A DNA stretch of 64,000 nt from Tomitella fengzijianii (GTDB taxonomy: Bacteria; Actinomycetota; Actinomycetes; Mycobacteriales; Mycobacteriaceae). This document shows, piece after piece, positions 8,694-16,328 of the stretch. The stretch's first letter is position 1, and every line of letters begins with the position of its first letter. The notes under the pieces are model-generated. The model was not told the origin of the DNA. It saw only the letters and a list, made by a program, of their open reading frames with translations, and did not search any database. A program made the translations under genes and the position numbers. Where the stretch lies: contig NZ_CP041765.1 in the NCBI RefSeq assembly GCF_007559025.1, positions 926,679-990,678 of the forward strand, in the 5' to 3' direction.

Positions 8694-9620
8694 TTACCGG
8701 AGCCGCCCGTCCGCGGCCCACGCCGCAAGCACGGACCGGATGGCCGCGACGAGCAGCAGCGGCTGGTCGGCCATCGGGTGGTGGCCGGTGTGCGGCAGCT
8801 CGAACACCACCGCCTCGGGTCCGAAGCGCGCGCGCATCTCCGCGAACACCTCGTCGGTGATGATGCCGTCCTGCGCGCGGAAGTAGGCCATCGGGCACGG
8901 CGGCGCCCCGGCGCCCAGCGCGTCGCTGCCGTCGCGGCCGGTCATCGCGGGATCGAACTTCCACGACCAGCCGCCCGGCACCGGGCCCATCGAGGTACTC
9001 GCCACGTGGTCGATGACGTACGGCAGGGTCGCCGGCTGGGCGGGGATCAGCCGGAAGTGCGCGAGCGCGGTGGCGACGTCCGGGTAGACCTTCTTGGGGC
9101 GGCGCAGGGCGGAGCCGCGCGTCTCCTCCTCGGCGGGCGTGCGCAGGCGGATGGGGGAGTCGATCACCTGGATCCCGCCGAGCCGCGGGCCGTGGCGGTG
9201 CGCGGCCACGTAGGTGACCATGCCGCCCATGCTGTGCCCCACGACGACGGGCCGCGGGCCGAGCTCCGCCGCCTCGGCGACGGCGAGGAGCTCGTCCGCC
9301 CACTGGGCCAGCGCATAGTGGTCGCGGGTGTCGCTGTCGCCGTGGCCGGTGAGGTCGAGCGCCGCCACCCGGTGCCGGCCTGCGAGCTGCGGGGCGATGT
9401 GGTCCCACCAGTGCGAGTGCGCGGCGCCCCCGTGCACCAGCAGGATCCCCGGCGCGGTGGCGCCCCGGGGCGCCACCGCGCCGGTGGTGTCCTGGGCCGC
9501 GGCGGTCCTGTCCCACACCCGGTACCGCACCTGCGCGCCGCCCACCTCGACCTCGCCGCTGGTCGGCCGGACCGCCAGCGCGTCGGTGAACCATTGCGGG
9601 GCGCTTGTCACGGGGTCCAT
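8694..9620 (-). CDS. Alpha/beta-fold hydrolase
   Basis: A 308-residue soluble hydrolase. The fold markers are the oxyanion motif LLVHGGAAHSHWW (about 60-72), the strand LDLTGHGDSD, the nucleophile elbow VVVGHSMGG (Ser 130) and a late catalytic His in ELPHTGHHP (about 275-280). The substrate cannot be read from the sequence; esterases, epoxide hydrolases and C-C hydrolases share this pattern. It is followed 9 bp later by the membrane kinase gene on the same strand, so the two probably form an operon. The META lipoprotein gene ends 22 bp upstream on the same strand. Confidence 0.88.
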   Translation of the reverse strand: MDPVTSAPQWFTDALAVRPTSGEVEVGGAQVRYRVWDRTAAAQDTTGAVAPRGATAPGILLVHGGAAHSHWWDHIAPQLAGRHRVAALDLTGHGDSDTRDHYALAQWADELLAVAEAAELGPRPVVVGHSMGGMVTYVAAHRHGPRLGGIQVIDSPIRLRTPAEEETRGSALRRPKKVYPDVATALAHFRLIPAQPATLPYVIDHVASTSMGPVPGGWSWKFDPAMTGRDGSDALGAGAPPCPMAYFRAQDGIITDEVFAEMRARFGPEAVVFELPHTGHHPMADQPLLLVAAIRSVLAAWAADGRLR

Positions 9621-9642
9621 GGACTGAACCTACGGGACGGCG

Positions 9643-10227
9643 TCAGCCCTGCCGGGCGAAGGTGATCACCGTGCCGTCGAACGGGGTTCCCGCGGCGCCC
9701 GCCAGCGTCAGCGTGTCGCCGTCGAGGCCGATCGTCGTGCCGGTGGCGAGCAGCTGCGTCAGCCACTGGTCCTGGTCCATCAGCGCGGGCTCGCAGGCCA
9801 TCATCGTGCTCGCCGCCTGCGGCACGGTGAAGGTGCCCTCGGCGATCGTGTAGCCGCCGAAGAGCCGGTTGCACCCGGCGTGCAGCGAGGCCGTGTCGCC
9901 CTGGAAGGCCGCCTCGATCGCGGAACCGGGCACCAGCTCGTGGCCGGTGACGGCGGTGCTGGTGAACACGGCGCCGTCCAGGTCCGCCGGTGTGGGGGCG
10001 TCGGTCATCGCGGGGGCGCCTTCCTGCCCGGTGGCGGTCGGCGCGGGTCCGGAGGCGTCCGGGGCGGCCGACTCCTGGCTGTTGCTGCAGGCGCCGAGCA
10101 TCGTCGCCGACGCCGCCAGCACCGCGCCGGCCGTGACGGCGCGCGCGGTCCGGCGTGCACGGCGGTCCGTGCGCAGAGACCGCGCGGGGCCGGTCGGGGC
10201 GGTGCGGCGCAAGAGATTCCATGGCAT
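9643..10227 (-). CDS. META-domain (HslJ-like) lipoprotein
   Basis: A 194-residue exported lipoprotein. A basic N-terminus leads to a hydrophobic core and a lipobox MLGACSNS (lipidated Cys about 47), then a disordered Ala/Pro/Thr linker. The C-terminal domain (about 80-194) has the META/HslJ features GCNRLFGGYTI, a later Cys in MMACEP and the TLTLAG strand. META proteins are associated with surface-stress and antibiotic-resistance phenotypes, but no biochemical activity is known. It is the middle gene of a run of minus-strand genes (MFS upstream, hydrolase downstream), with a 33-bp gap to the MFS stop. Confidence 0.87.
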   Translation of the reverse strand: MPWNLLRRTAPTGPARSLRTDRRARRTARAVTAGAVLAASATMLGACSNSQESAAPDASGPAPTATGQEGAPAMTDAPTPADLDGAVFTSTAVTGHELVPGSAIEAAFQGDTASLHAGCNRLFGGYTIAEGTFTVPQAASTMMACEPALMDQDQWLTQLLATGTTIGLDGDTLTLAGAAGTPFDGTVITFARQG

Positions 10228-10260
10228 GCGTCGAGCGTAGTGCGCGGCCGATGGCGGCCG

Positions 10261-11511
10261 TCAGCGCCCGCGCATCCGGGGAACCGCCCCGGCCATCCCG
10301 GCCCCGGCCGCGGCGGCGAGCACCAGGCCGAAGATCACCACCGACCAGACTGTGCCGATGACGCCGCCGAGCGCGGCGAGCCCGATCACCGGAAGCGCCA
10401 TGCCGATATACGAGATGAGGAAGAACCCGGAGTGGGCGCCGGCGCGCCGCTGCGGGTCGGCGATGCGGTCGACGGTGGAGCTGCCGGTCTTGAACAGCAG
10501 CCCCGCCGCGGTGCCGGCCACGACGGACGAGACGATGAACAACGCGAGCGAGGAGGCGTGGACGGCGAGAGCGGTCAGCAGCCAGCCGACCGGATAGAGC
10601 GCCACACCGGCGGACGCGAGAGTGCGCGTGCGGGCGTTGCGCAGCAGCAGCTGCGCGCCCGCGGCGGTGCCCATCACCAGCATCACCAGGACGCCGGAGA
10701 GTACGCGGCCGGGCGATTCGAGCACGTCGGCGAGGATCACCGGCACCAGCGCGGTGAACGTGCCGAACACGGCGAATGCCGTCAACCCCAGTGCACCCGA
10801 GCAGAAGTACACCCCGGCCTTTCCTCGCGGCACCGCGATCAGGGCGCCGGCGCGGCGGTGCGGCGTCGCCGGGGCAGGACCCTGACCACGCGGCGCGGTT
10901 TCGGGGACCAGGGTCAGCGCGAGCCCGGCCACGGCTATCGCGGCGCCGAAGAAGATGAACGGCGCGGTGAGCGGCCCCGGGACCCATTCGCTGATCATCC
11001 CGCCGATGAGCGCGCCGGCGCCGAGCCCGCCCAGATTCGCGAGCGTGGTGGCCGTCGTCGCGCTCGTCGCGGGCCGGCGGACGGCGCCGCGGTGCCCCAG
11101 CTCCACCATCGCCGCGGTCGCCGTCGACGTCGTCAGCCCCACGCCCATGCCTTGAACGAGCCGCGCGGTGAGCAGCCCCGGCACGGACTGCCACAGCAGG
11201 AACACCAGCACGGAGGCGATGCCGAGCGCCGCGGCCGCCGCCAGGATCCGGGTGCGGCCGAAGCGGTCGGACAGGCTGCCCGCGAACATCAGCGTGGCCA
11301 CGGTCCCCACCGCGTACATGGAGAACACGACCGTGACCATGGTGGGCCCGAAGTGGTCGCGATCCTGGTACAGCGGCCACAGGGGCGTGGTGACGGTGCC
11401 GTAGCCCATCGTCGCGAAGAACAGCAGGCCCACCACGGCGAAGCCCGTCCGCGGGCGCGCGCCCGCGTGGTCATGCCGTCCCGGCGTGGACGACGCGGGC
11501 GGTGATCCCAT
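10261..11511 (-). CDS. Major facilitator superfamily transporter
   Basis: A 416-residue polytopic membrane protein with about 12 hydrophobic segments. The MFS signature between TM2 and TM3 is present as GSLSDRFGRTRIL, and a Gly-rich TM5-like segment (QGMGVGLTTSTATAAMV) supports a drug-efflux type antiporter. The ATG at 11511 (MGSPPASSTP) was chosen because the longer open frame upstream overlaps the next gene and reads as shadow sequence. The substrate is unknown. The 63-residue gene ends 7 bp upstream, suggesting cotranscription. Confidence 0.9.
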   Translation of the reverse strand: MGSPPASSTPGRHDHAGARPRTGFAVVGLLFFATMGYGTVTTPLWPLYQDRDHFGPTMVTVVFSMYAVGTVATLMFAGSLSDRFGRTRILAAAAALGIASVLVFLLWQSVPGLLTARLVQGMGVGLTTSTATAAMVELGHRGAVRRPATSATTATTLANLGGLGAGALIGGMISEWVPGPLTAPFIFFGAAIAVAGLALTLVPETAPRGQGPAPATPHRRAGALIAVPRGKAGVYFCSGALGLTAFAVFGTFTALVPVILADVLESPGRVLSGVLVMLVMGTAAGAQLLLRNARTRTLASAGVALYPVGWLLTALAVHASSLALFIVSSVVAGTAAGLLFKTGSSTVDRIADPQRRAGAHSGFFLISYIGMALPVIGLAALGGVIGTVWSVVIFGLVLAAAAGAGMAGAVPRMRGR

Positions 11512-11518
11512 GCGGGCG

Positions 11519-11710
11519 CTACCGCCGCGCAGCGGCCTGGGCGGCCGCGATCGCGTCCGGCGCCACCGCGGTGAGGGCTTCGTCGACCCCGTGGTGGGAC
11601 TTGATGTACTTCGCCACGTACGGGCACATGGGGACGATGCGCTTGTCCGGCACGTGCCGCACCGTCGGCTCGGCGCTGTCCGGAGCCGTGCTGTCCGAAT
11701 GCGTTCCCAT
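11519..11710 (-). CDS. Small protein resembling the C-terminal motif of YjdJ-type GNAT proteins
   Basis: A 63-residue protein. Its centre, RIVPMCPYVAKYIKSH, is like the C-terminal end of small GCN5-like acetyltransferases of the YjdJ type, where a Pro-x-Cys-Pro-(Tyr/Phe) motif follows the last strand. The acetyl-CoA-binding part is absent, and the gap to the LtrA gene (39 bp) leaves no room for it. Either this is a standalone small protein family or a remnant of a larger gene. It sits directly ahead of the MFS gene on the same strand. Confidence 0.6.
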   Translation of the reverse strand: MGTHSDSTAPDSAEPTVRHVPDKRIVPMCPYVAKYIKSHHGVDEALTAVAPDAIAAAQAAARR

Positions 11711-11749
11711 GCCCTCACCTTGCCTGATGCGCCAGCGCCGCGCCGGGGT

Positions 11750-12901
11750 TCAGCCGCGTGCCTCGCCGCCCTGGCGGGCCGCGTCGACCCGGCGCGCCCG
11801 GCGGGTGGCGGCGGCGGTGACGATGCAGGTGAGTGCGGCGGCGACGGGCAGCGCGTGCGGCAGCAGCGCGGAGAGGCCGACCGCCACGGCGCCCGCGAGC
11901 AGCACCGCATCCAGCGGGCGGTCGCGGCGGTGCCGCAGCGACAACAGCCAGAACACGACCATGAACAGCGCGATCGGAAAGGTCACGAGTGCGGACGACG
12001 CGGTGCGTGAGAGCTCCGTCGCCCCCACGTCGTAGTCGAGCACCGCCCCGATGCCCACGGAGACGGTGGCCACCGCGCCGAACACGAAATAGTGCCCGTA
12101 CCCCCAGCGCAGCGCCATCGACAGCCGGTCCAACAGGTGGTGCTGCGGGCGGTCGAAGTACAGCCACCACACCGAGCCCGCCAGCACGAGCGCGCTCGTG
12201 CTCACGACGATCAGGGTGCCCGTGTCCGACTCCTGATCGCGGGCGGCGATGATCGCGTTCGTCGACGCCAGGATCGTCTCGCCCAGCACGATCAGCGTGA
12301 ACGAACCGTAGCGGTCGGCGATGTGCTCCGGGTTCCACGGCGTCGGGTCGCGCCGCTCCGCCAGCGCGGGCACCGCGAGCTCGCACGCGGCGCACACCAC
12401 GAACAGCGGGGCCTGCCAGGCGTCGGGGACGAACAGCCATGCGACCCACAGGGCCTGCACGACGGCGATCCCGCCGGCGTAGGTGAGGGCCACGCGGCGG
12501 CGCCCCGGGTCCGCGCGGGAGGCGCGCAGCCACTGCGTGACCATCGCGATCCGCATGACCACGTAGCCGATGACGACGAGGGTGAAGTCGCGTTCCGCGA
12601 TGGCGTCCGGCATGCCCGCGGCGAGGATCAGCACGCCGGCCATCTGCACGAGCGTCGTCAGCCGGTACCGGGCGTCGTCGCAGTCGTAGGCGCTGGCGAA
12701 CCAGGTGAAGTTCATCCACGCCCACCAGATGGCGAAGAACACCATGGCGTAGCCGACCAGGCCGGATCCCACCCGGCCGTCGGTGACGCCCGAATGGAAC
12801 TCCGCCGAGGCCAGGCTCACCGCCACCACGAACACCAGGTCGAACAGCAGCTCCAGCGGCGAGGACCCGCGGCCCTCCTCGGTGGGGTCGCGCGGGGACA
12901 T
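11750..12901 (-). CDS. Low temperature requirement protein A (LtrA) family membrane protein
   Basis: A 383-residue membrane protein with about ten or more TM helices. It matches the LtrA family: near the N-terminus PLELLFDLVFVVAVSLA, then FAIWWAWMNFTWFASAYD, later YGSFTLIVLGETILAS and YFDRPQHH. The biochemical function of the family is not established; the name comes from a Listeria cold-growth phenotype. The ATG at 12901 gives MSPRDPTEE; an in-frame GTG at 12928 is an alternative. Its upstream region carries one arm of a 25-bp direct repeat and the divergent HTH gene. Confidence 0.9.
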   Translation of the reverse strand: MSPRDPTEEGRGSSPLELLFDLVFVVAVSLASAEFHSGVTDGRVGSGLVGYAMVFFAIWWAWMNFTWFASAYDCDDARYRLTTLVQMAGVLILAAGMPDAIAERDFTLVVIGYVVMRIAMVTQWLRASRADPGRRRVALTYAGGIAVVQALWVAWLFVPDAWQAPLFVVCAACELAVPALAERRDPTPWNPEHIADRYGSFTLIVLGETILASTNAIIAARDQESDTGTLIVVSTSALVLAGSVWWLYFDRPQHHLLDRLSMALRWGYGHYFVFGAVATVSVGIGAVLDYDVGATELSRTASSALVTFPIALFMVVFWLLSLRHRRDRPLDAVLLAGAVAVGLSALLPHALPVAAALTCIVTAAATRRARRVDAARQGGEARG

Positions 12902-12988
12902 TGCCCGGGCCGGCAGCGGTGTCGTCACGGTTGTCGAGGATATGGGGTGCGGGCGCAGCGCGCTGTGTGCGCCGGCGCTGCGCCTGCA

Positions 12989-13013
12989 CCGGTCACCCGG
13001 CCGGCGGGGGATC
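12989..13013. repeat. 25-bp direct repeat, left copy
   Basis: The 25 bases at 12989-13013 recur exactly at 13637-13661. The block begins CCGGTCACCC and ends GCGGGGGATC. The two copies bracket the HTH gene at 13051-13566. This copy lies upstream of ltrA. Confidence 0.9.
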
Positions 13014-13023
13014 TGTCCACCTG

Positions 13024-13043
13024 GTGTATCCGATCGGATACAC
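13024..13043. promoter_or_regulatory. Perfect 20-bp palindromic operator of the HTH gene
   Basis: The 20 bases at 13024-13043 are a perfect palindrome, GTGTATCCGA followed by its reverse complement. It overlaps the presumed -10 TACACT (13039-13044), and the GTG start lies 6 bp further on. The arrangement fits autorepression by the HTH protein from a leaderless promoter. Confidence 0.7.
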
Positions 13044-13050
13044 TGGGTGC

Positions 13051-13566
13051 GTGGGTGTGGAACGCATTCTGGTGCAGGCGCGGATGAGGGCGGGTATGTC
13101 GCAGGCTTCGTTGGCCGCCGCGGCGGGAACGTCACGGTCCACCTTGTCGGCATACGAACGTGGAAGGAAGTCGCCGACGCTGGCCACTGCGGCGCGGATC
13201 ATCGACGAAGCGGGGCAGGGTCTTGTGCTGATTCCGCAGGTTCGGTTCCGGCAGGTGTTCGCAGGCAGGGGGCGGCCGATCATCGTGCCGTCCTGTCTGC
13301 CGAGGCTTCCTGTGGAGCGGGCCTTGGCGATAGTGCGGCTTCCGCTGCACCTCAACTGGTCGGACAAGGGGCGGTCGTTCGACTTGAGCGACCGCCGTCA
13401 GCGTGCCCGGGTGTATGAGACGGTCCTCCGGGAAGGGACTGAGACGGACATACTCGAATACATTGACGGTGTTCTGCTCATAGACCTGTGGGACGAGTTG
13501 GTGTTGCCCGCCGGTGTTCGCGAGGAGTGGTCGCCTCTGGTCCGTGGTCGCGGGGTGGCAGCCTGA
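13051..13566 (+). CDS. XRE-family HTH protein, orphan antitoxin-like regulator
   Basis: A 171-residue protein. The N-terminal Cro/C1 helix-turn-helix (about 12-60: MSQASLAAAAGTSRSTLSAYERGRKSP) binds DNA. The C-terminal part (about 90-165, including LHLNWSDKGRSFDLSDRR) resembles antitoxin-like regulators that I associate with AbiEii-type nucleotidyltransferase toxins. No toxin follows: the next gene is the convergent Clp_N gene, so this looks like an orphan or relic half of a module. The GTG at 13051 directly follows a -10 and a perfect palindrome. The gene is bracketed by exact 25-bp repeats, one of which supplies the last codons of the neighbouring gene. Confidence 0.75.
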   Translation: MGVERILVQARMRAGMSQASLAAAAGTSRSTLSAYERGRKSPTLATAARIIDEAGQGLVLIPQVRFRQVFAGRGRPIIVPSCLPRLPVERALAIVRLPLHLNWSDKGRSFDLSDRRQRARVYETVLREGTETDILEYIDGVLLIDLWDELVLPAGVREEWSPLVRGRGVAA

Positions 13567-13636
13567 TGGCGGCCGCTTTGGTCGGCGGTGACCGCAGGCC
13601 ACATGCTCCGTGCCGGAACCGTGCTCGAAGCCCGTG

Positions 13637-13661
13637 CCGGTCACCCGGCCGGCGGGGGATC
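13637..13661. repeat. 25-bp direct repeat, right copy
   Basis: Exact second copy of the 12989-13013 block, 648 bp away. It covers the stop codon and last codons (Pro-Pro-Ala-Gly-stop) of the Clp_N gene on the minus strand. The overlap with a gene end resembles an integration site duplicated on insertion. Confidence 0.9.
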
Positions 13662-14369
13662 GAGCCGGGCCAGCGTGTCCGCCACGTACTTCTCGACGTC
13701 CGCGCCGCGCACCCCGAGTGCGCCGAGCGGCCCGTCCGGTTGGTGTTCGAGCAGCGCCAGCAGCAGGTGCTCCGTGCCGATGTAGCCGTGCCCCATGCGC
13801 TGGGCGGTATGGAAGGTGAGCTCCAGCGCCGTCTTCGCGTCGTCGTCGTAGGGGATGAGCGCGGGCACCTGGTCCGCGGCGGAGGGCAGGGCGCGCGTGG
13901 CGGCCTCGCGAATCTTCTCCGGGGTGACGCCCTGCTCGGCGAGCGCGTGGAGTGCCAGCGAGCCGGGCTCCGTGAGCAGGCCCAGGGTCAGGTGGGCGGG
14001 GGTGATCCTGTCATGAGATCCGGCGCGGGCCTCGTTCTGGGCGGCCACCACCACGTTGCGGGCGCGCGGGGTGAACTTGCTGAAGCCCGCGCTCGCGTCG
14101 ATCCCGGCGGCCGGTTTGGCGACGAACCGCTTCTGCGCGGCCTGCTTGGTCACGCCCATGCTGGCACCGATCTCGGTCCATGAGGCGCCGGAGCGGCGGG
14201 CCTGGTCGACGAAATGCCCGATCAGGTGGTCCGCGATCCCGCTGAGGTGGTCCGCGGCCAGCACCGCGTCGGTGAGCTGCTCGAGGGGGTCGGTGTGCGC
14301 CTGGGCGATGGCCGCGATGAGGTCGTCCAGGCGCACGGTGCCGGTGATGGGGGTGCTGTCGTTGCTCAT
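13641..14369 (-). CDS. Clp_N-domain protein with N-terminal HTH-like region
   Basis: A 242-residue soluble protein. The N-terminal third contains a probable helix-turn-helix (SGASWTEIGASMGVTKQAAQKRF, about 60-82). The rest holds two Clp N-terminal repeats (about 95-160 and 165-232: FTPRARNVVVAAQNEARAG, HGYIGTEHLLLALLEHQPDG), the module by which ClpA/ClpC recognise partners. There is no AAA+ ATPase, so it is not a protease chaperone itself; it may be a regulator or adaptor. Small proteins of this architecture are common in actinobacteria. Its last codons lie in the right copy of the 25-bp repeat. Confidence 0.85.
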   Translation of the reverse strand: MSNDSTPITGTVRLDDLIAAIAQAHTDPLEQLTDAVLAADHLSGIADHLIGHFVDQARRSGASWTEIGASMGVTKQAAQKRFVAKPAAGIDASAGFSKFTPRARNVVVAAQNEARAGSHDRITPAHLTLGLLTEPGSLALHALAEQGVTPEKIREAATRALPSAADQVPALIPYDDDAKTALELTFHTAQRMGHGYIGTEHLLLALLEHQPDGPLGALGVRGADVEKYVADTLARLDPPPAG

Positions 14370-14445
14370 GCGTCAACCATGTGTTGACGGTGGGGTGGGG
14401 CGGGGCGGCCGGCGGGGGTGAGGGTGTCCAGGCCGGTCATGTCGG

Positions 14446-14919
14446 TCAGCTCGCGCGCCGTGCGGGCCGGCCGGGCTTGCGATCCCAGTCGGCGGCGAAC
14501 TTGCGGATCGCCGCCGCATCCCAGATCGGGCCGGTGCGCAGCTCGACGAGCGGCAGAGGGAAGTGGGCAGTGTGGCGCAGCTGGTGCACCCGCTGACGGG
14601 ACACCCCCAGCAGGTCGCCCACCTCGGGCGCCGACATCAGTTCGGGCAGAGTGGGCGCCAGCGCGGCCTGCTCGTAGAGGTCGTCGCGCAGCGTTTCGAT
14701 CCCGACGGCGTCGATCTTGACGACCTTCGTCGTGTGCGCCAGTGCATCCTCGATGGCGCTCGGCGCGTCGAGCGTGTCGATGTGCGCGACCACCTGAGTG
14801 CGCCCGGCGGCGGCCGACACGTGGGCGTCGATGCCCGCCAGTGCGTCCTCCCACGCGTCGAGGGTCTCGGGGGTGGGGGAGGTGTCGTAGGTGAGGGTGA
14901 CGGCCCACACGGGGATCAC
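14446..14919 (-). CDS. HTH protein, probable antitoxin of a HicA-like pair
   Basis: A 157-residue protein. The N-terminal half (1-95) is an alpha/beta domain without a recognised family. The C-terminal half has an excisionase- or MerR-like helix-turn-helix (SAPEVGDLLGVSRQRVHQLR, about 103-122) with a wing. The GTG start at 14919 overlaps the stop of the 81-residue gene by 4 bp (GTGA), so the two are translationally coupled. The combination of a tiny upstream partner, a DNA-binding second protein and a palindromic operator points to a toxin-antitoxin or small regulatory pair. The assignment is by context, not by clear homology to HicB. Confidence 0.7.
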   Translation of the reverse strand: MIPVWAVTLTYDTSPTPETLDAWEDALAGIDAHVSAAAGRTQVVAHIDTLDAPSAIEDALAHTTKVVKIDAVGIETLRDDLYEQAALAPTLPELMSAPEVGDLLGVSRQRVHQLRHTAHFPLPLVELRTGPIWDAAAIRKFAADWDRKPGRPARRAS

Positions 14920-15161
14920 CGGTCCTTCCTGCGCTGTGCGCGTAGTTCCTTCTTGCTCGGTGGCGGGATCTGCAGTCCCGCCTTCTTGAGTGCGACGGTG
15001 AGATCGAGCATCCGGCGGTACGGATTGCTCGGTGTCGCCGGATATCTCACGACGTACTCGCCATCGGGGCTGTAGAAGCGGGTGTAGCCCTTGGTGTCGT
15101 CGGTGACCGTCCAGCCTTGGGAGGCGGCCCAGTCTGCGATGTCCTTGATCGCACGGTTCAT
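14916..15161 (-). CDS. Small HicA-like protein, probable toxin
   Basis: An 81-residue basic protein. It resembles the HicA double-stranded-RNA-binding-like fold in layout: an N-terminal helix (MNRAIKDIADWAASQGW), three short strands (YTRFYSPDGEYVVRYP), the TPSNPYRRMLDLTVALKKAG helix, then a Lys/Arg-rich tail. The catalytic His of classical HicA (within a Gly-Ser-His motif) is not present; Thr-Arg occupies that area. Either the toxin is degenerate or it belongs to a different branch. The ATG at 15161 lies 10 bp after a 22-bp inverted repeat, and the gene overlaps the HTH gene by 4 bp. Confidence 0.6.
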   Translation of the reverse strand: MNRAIKDIADWAASQGWTVTDDTKGYTRFYSPDGEYVVRYPATPSNPYRRMLDLTVALKKAGLQIPPPSKKELRAQRRKDR

Positions 15162-15170
15162 TGTGCATTA

Positions 15171-15192
15171 ATCCTTTCCATATGTAAAGGAT
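15171..15192. promoter_or_regulatory. Near-perfect 22-bp inverted repeat, operator of HicA-like module
   Basis: The 22 bases at 15171-15192 (ATCCTTTC...AAAGGAT) match their reverse complement at 20 of 22 positions. They lie 10 bp upstream of the HicA-like start in an AT-richer patch that also supplies the probable -10 and the AAAGGA ribosome-binding sequence. Autoregulation by the HTH partner is inferred. Confidence 0.6.
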
Positions 15193-15315
15193 AGTGGGGA
15201 CGGTGCGGCGGGGGTGCCGATCGGCCTCGGGAACGTCGGGTGTCGCACCTCCCGGAAGCGCCCATGACCAGGGAGTTTGACGGTTCGGGCGTGTCGCGCT
15301 TTACTGGAACAGGCA

Positions 15316-15331
15316 TCGAACTGGTGTTCGT
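15316..15331 (+). promoter_or_regulatory. LexA (SOS) box upstream of imuA'
   Basis: TCGAACTGGTGTTCGT matches the actinobacterial SOS box TCGAAC-N4-GTTCGA at 11 of 12 fixed positions. It lies 127 bp upstream of the imuA' ATG in the 297-bp gap after the HicA-like module; I see no other gene in that gap. LexA control of the imuA'-imuB unit is expected from the family. Confidence 0.85.
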
Positions 15332-15458
15332 ACATGACGCTTGCGGGCGCTGCGTGCGAACGGTCCGGTTCACCGTCGAAATGGCTTGAGTGCGAGATCG
15401 CGTCTTCCCCGCGATCCCCGGCCGGGCATGGCCGTGCGGAACGTGGGAGGAGTGTGCG

Positions 15459-16328
15459 ATGACGGGGTTGTCACCGGCGGGCAGAACGGTAGACGGGGGG
15501 TCCGACAACCGGGCCGAGACGATCGCGCACCTGCGCCGTCGGATGGCGGCGCTGCACGCGGTGCCGTCGCCGGGGGACGGGCAGGGGGTGCGGCCGGTGC
15601 GGGAGCCGGAGGTTCCGCGGAACCGTCCCGCCCGTGAGAACCCCGCCCGCGAGAACCCCATCCCCGCGCCGGCCCGGACGGCCCCCGCCCGCACGGCCCC
15701 CACGCCGGCCCCGAACACCGCCCGCCCCCTCGCCACGCTCCCCGGCCTGGCCGGGATCCTGCCGGCGGGCGGCATCGAGCGGGGCGCGGTGACGTCCCTG
15801 TCCGGCTCGCGCGCGCTGCTGGTGGGCCTGCTGGCCGAGGTGACCGCGCACGGCGGATGCGCCGCGGTGGTGGGGCATCCCGGCCTGGGCCTGCTGGCGG
15901 CGGTGGAGATGGGCGCCGACCTGGCCCGCATCGCGCTGGTGCCCGACCCGGGCGCCGACCACGTCGGGGTGGCCGCCGTGCTGCTCGACGGCATGGACCT
16001 GGTGGTGCTCGACCTGGCGGGCGCGTCGGTGCCGCCCAGCCGCTCGCGCGCGGTGGTGGCCCGGGCCCGCAGCCACGGCGCGGCGCTGGTGGTGACGGGC
16101 GGCGAGTGGGAGGGCGCGGCGGTGCGGATCGACGCGCGCGTGGGCGCCTACGAGGGCCTGGGTGCGGGGCGCGGGCGGGTGCACGGGATGCGCTTGGACG
16201 TGCGGGCGCGCGGGCGTGCGTTTCCGGCGCGCTCGGGCGCCATGGTGCTGCGGCATCGCGGGGGCGGCACGGGATGGACGGCGGGGCACCCGGAGCCGAC
16301 GGCCGGGGAGGCCCGCCGTGGAGCGTGA
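15459..16328 (+). CDS. imuA': ImuA' mutasome accessory protein
   Basis: A 289-residue RecA-like protein of the actinobacterial mutasome. In mycobacteria ImuA' works with ImuB and the polymerase DnaE2 in SOS-induced translesion synthesis. The N-terminus starts with a conserved region (NRAETIAHLRRRMAALH), then has an Ala/Pro/Arg-rich insertion with repeated Ala-Arg-Glu-Asn-Pro and Ala-Arg-Thr-Ala-Pro units (about 62-85). The RecA-fold core follows (LPAGGIERGAVTSLSG, Walker-like region without a canonical P-loop; later LVVLDLAGASVPPSRSRAVV). The ATG at 15459 has a GGAGG box 6-10 bp before it. The stop overlaps the imuB start by 11 bp. Confidence 0.9.
   Translation: MTGLSPAGRTVDGGSDNRAETIAHLRRRMAALHAVPSPGDGQGVRPVREPEVPRNRPARENPARENPIPAPARTAPARTAPTPAPNTARPLATLPGLAGILPAGGIERGAVTSLSGSRALLVGLLAEVTAHGGCAAVVGHPGLGLLAAVEMGADLARIALVPDPGADHVGVAAVLLDGMDLVVLDLAGASVPPSRSRAVVARARSHGAALVVTGGEWEGAAVRIDARVGAYEGLGAGRGRVHGMRLDVRARGRAFPARSGAMVLRHRGGGTGWTAGHPEPTAGEARRGA

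Noticed and set aside
15277-15462. Short plus-strand frame over the imuA' promoter
   Set aside because: It covers the LexA box, has no ribosome site and no protein-like pattern.
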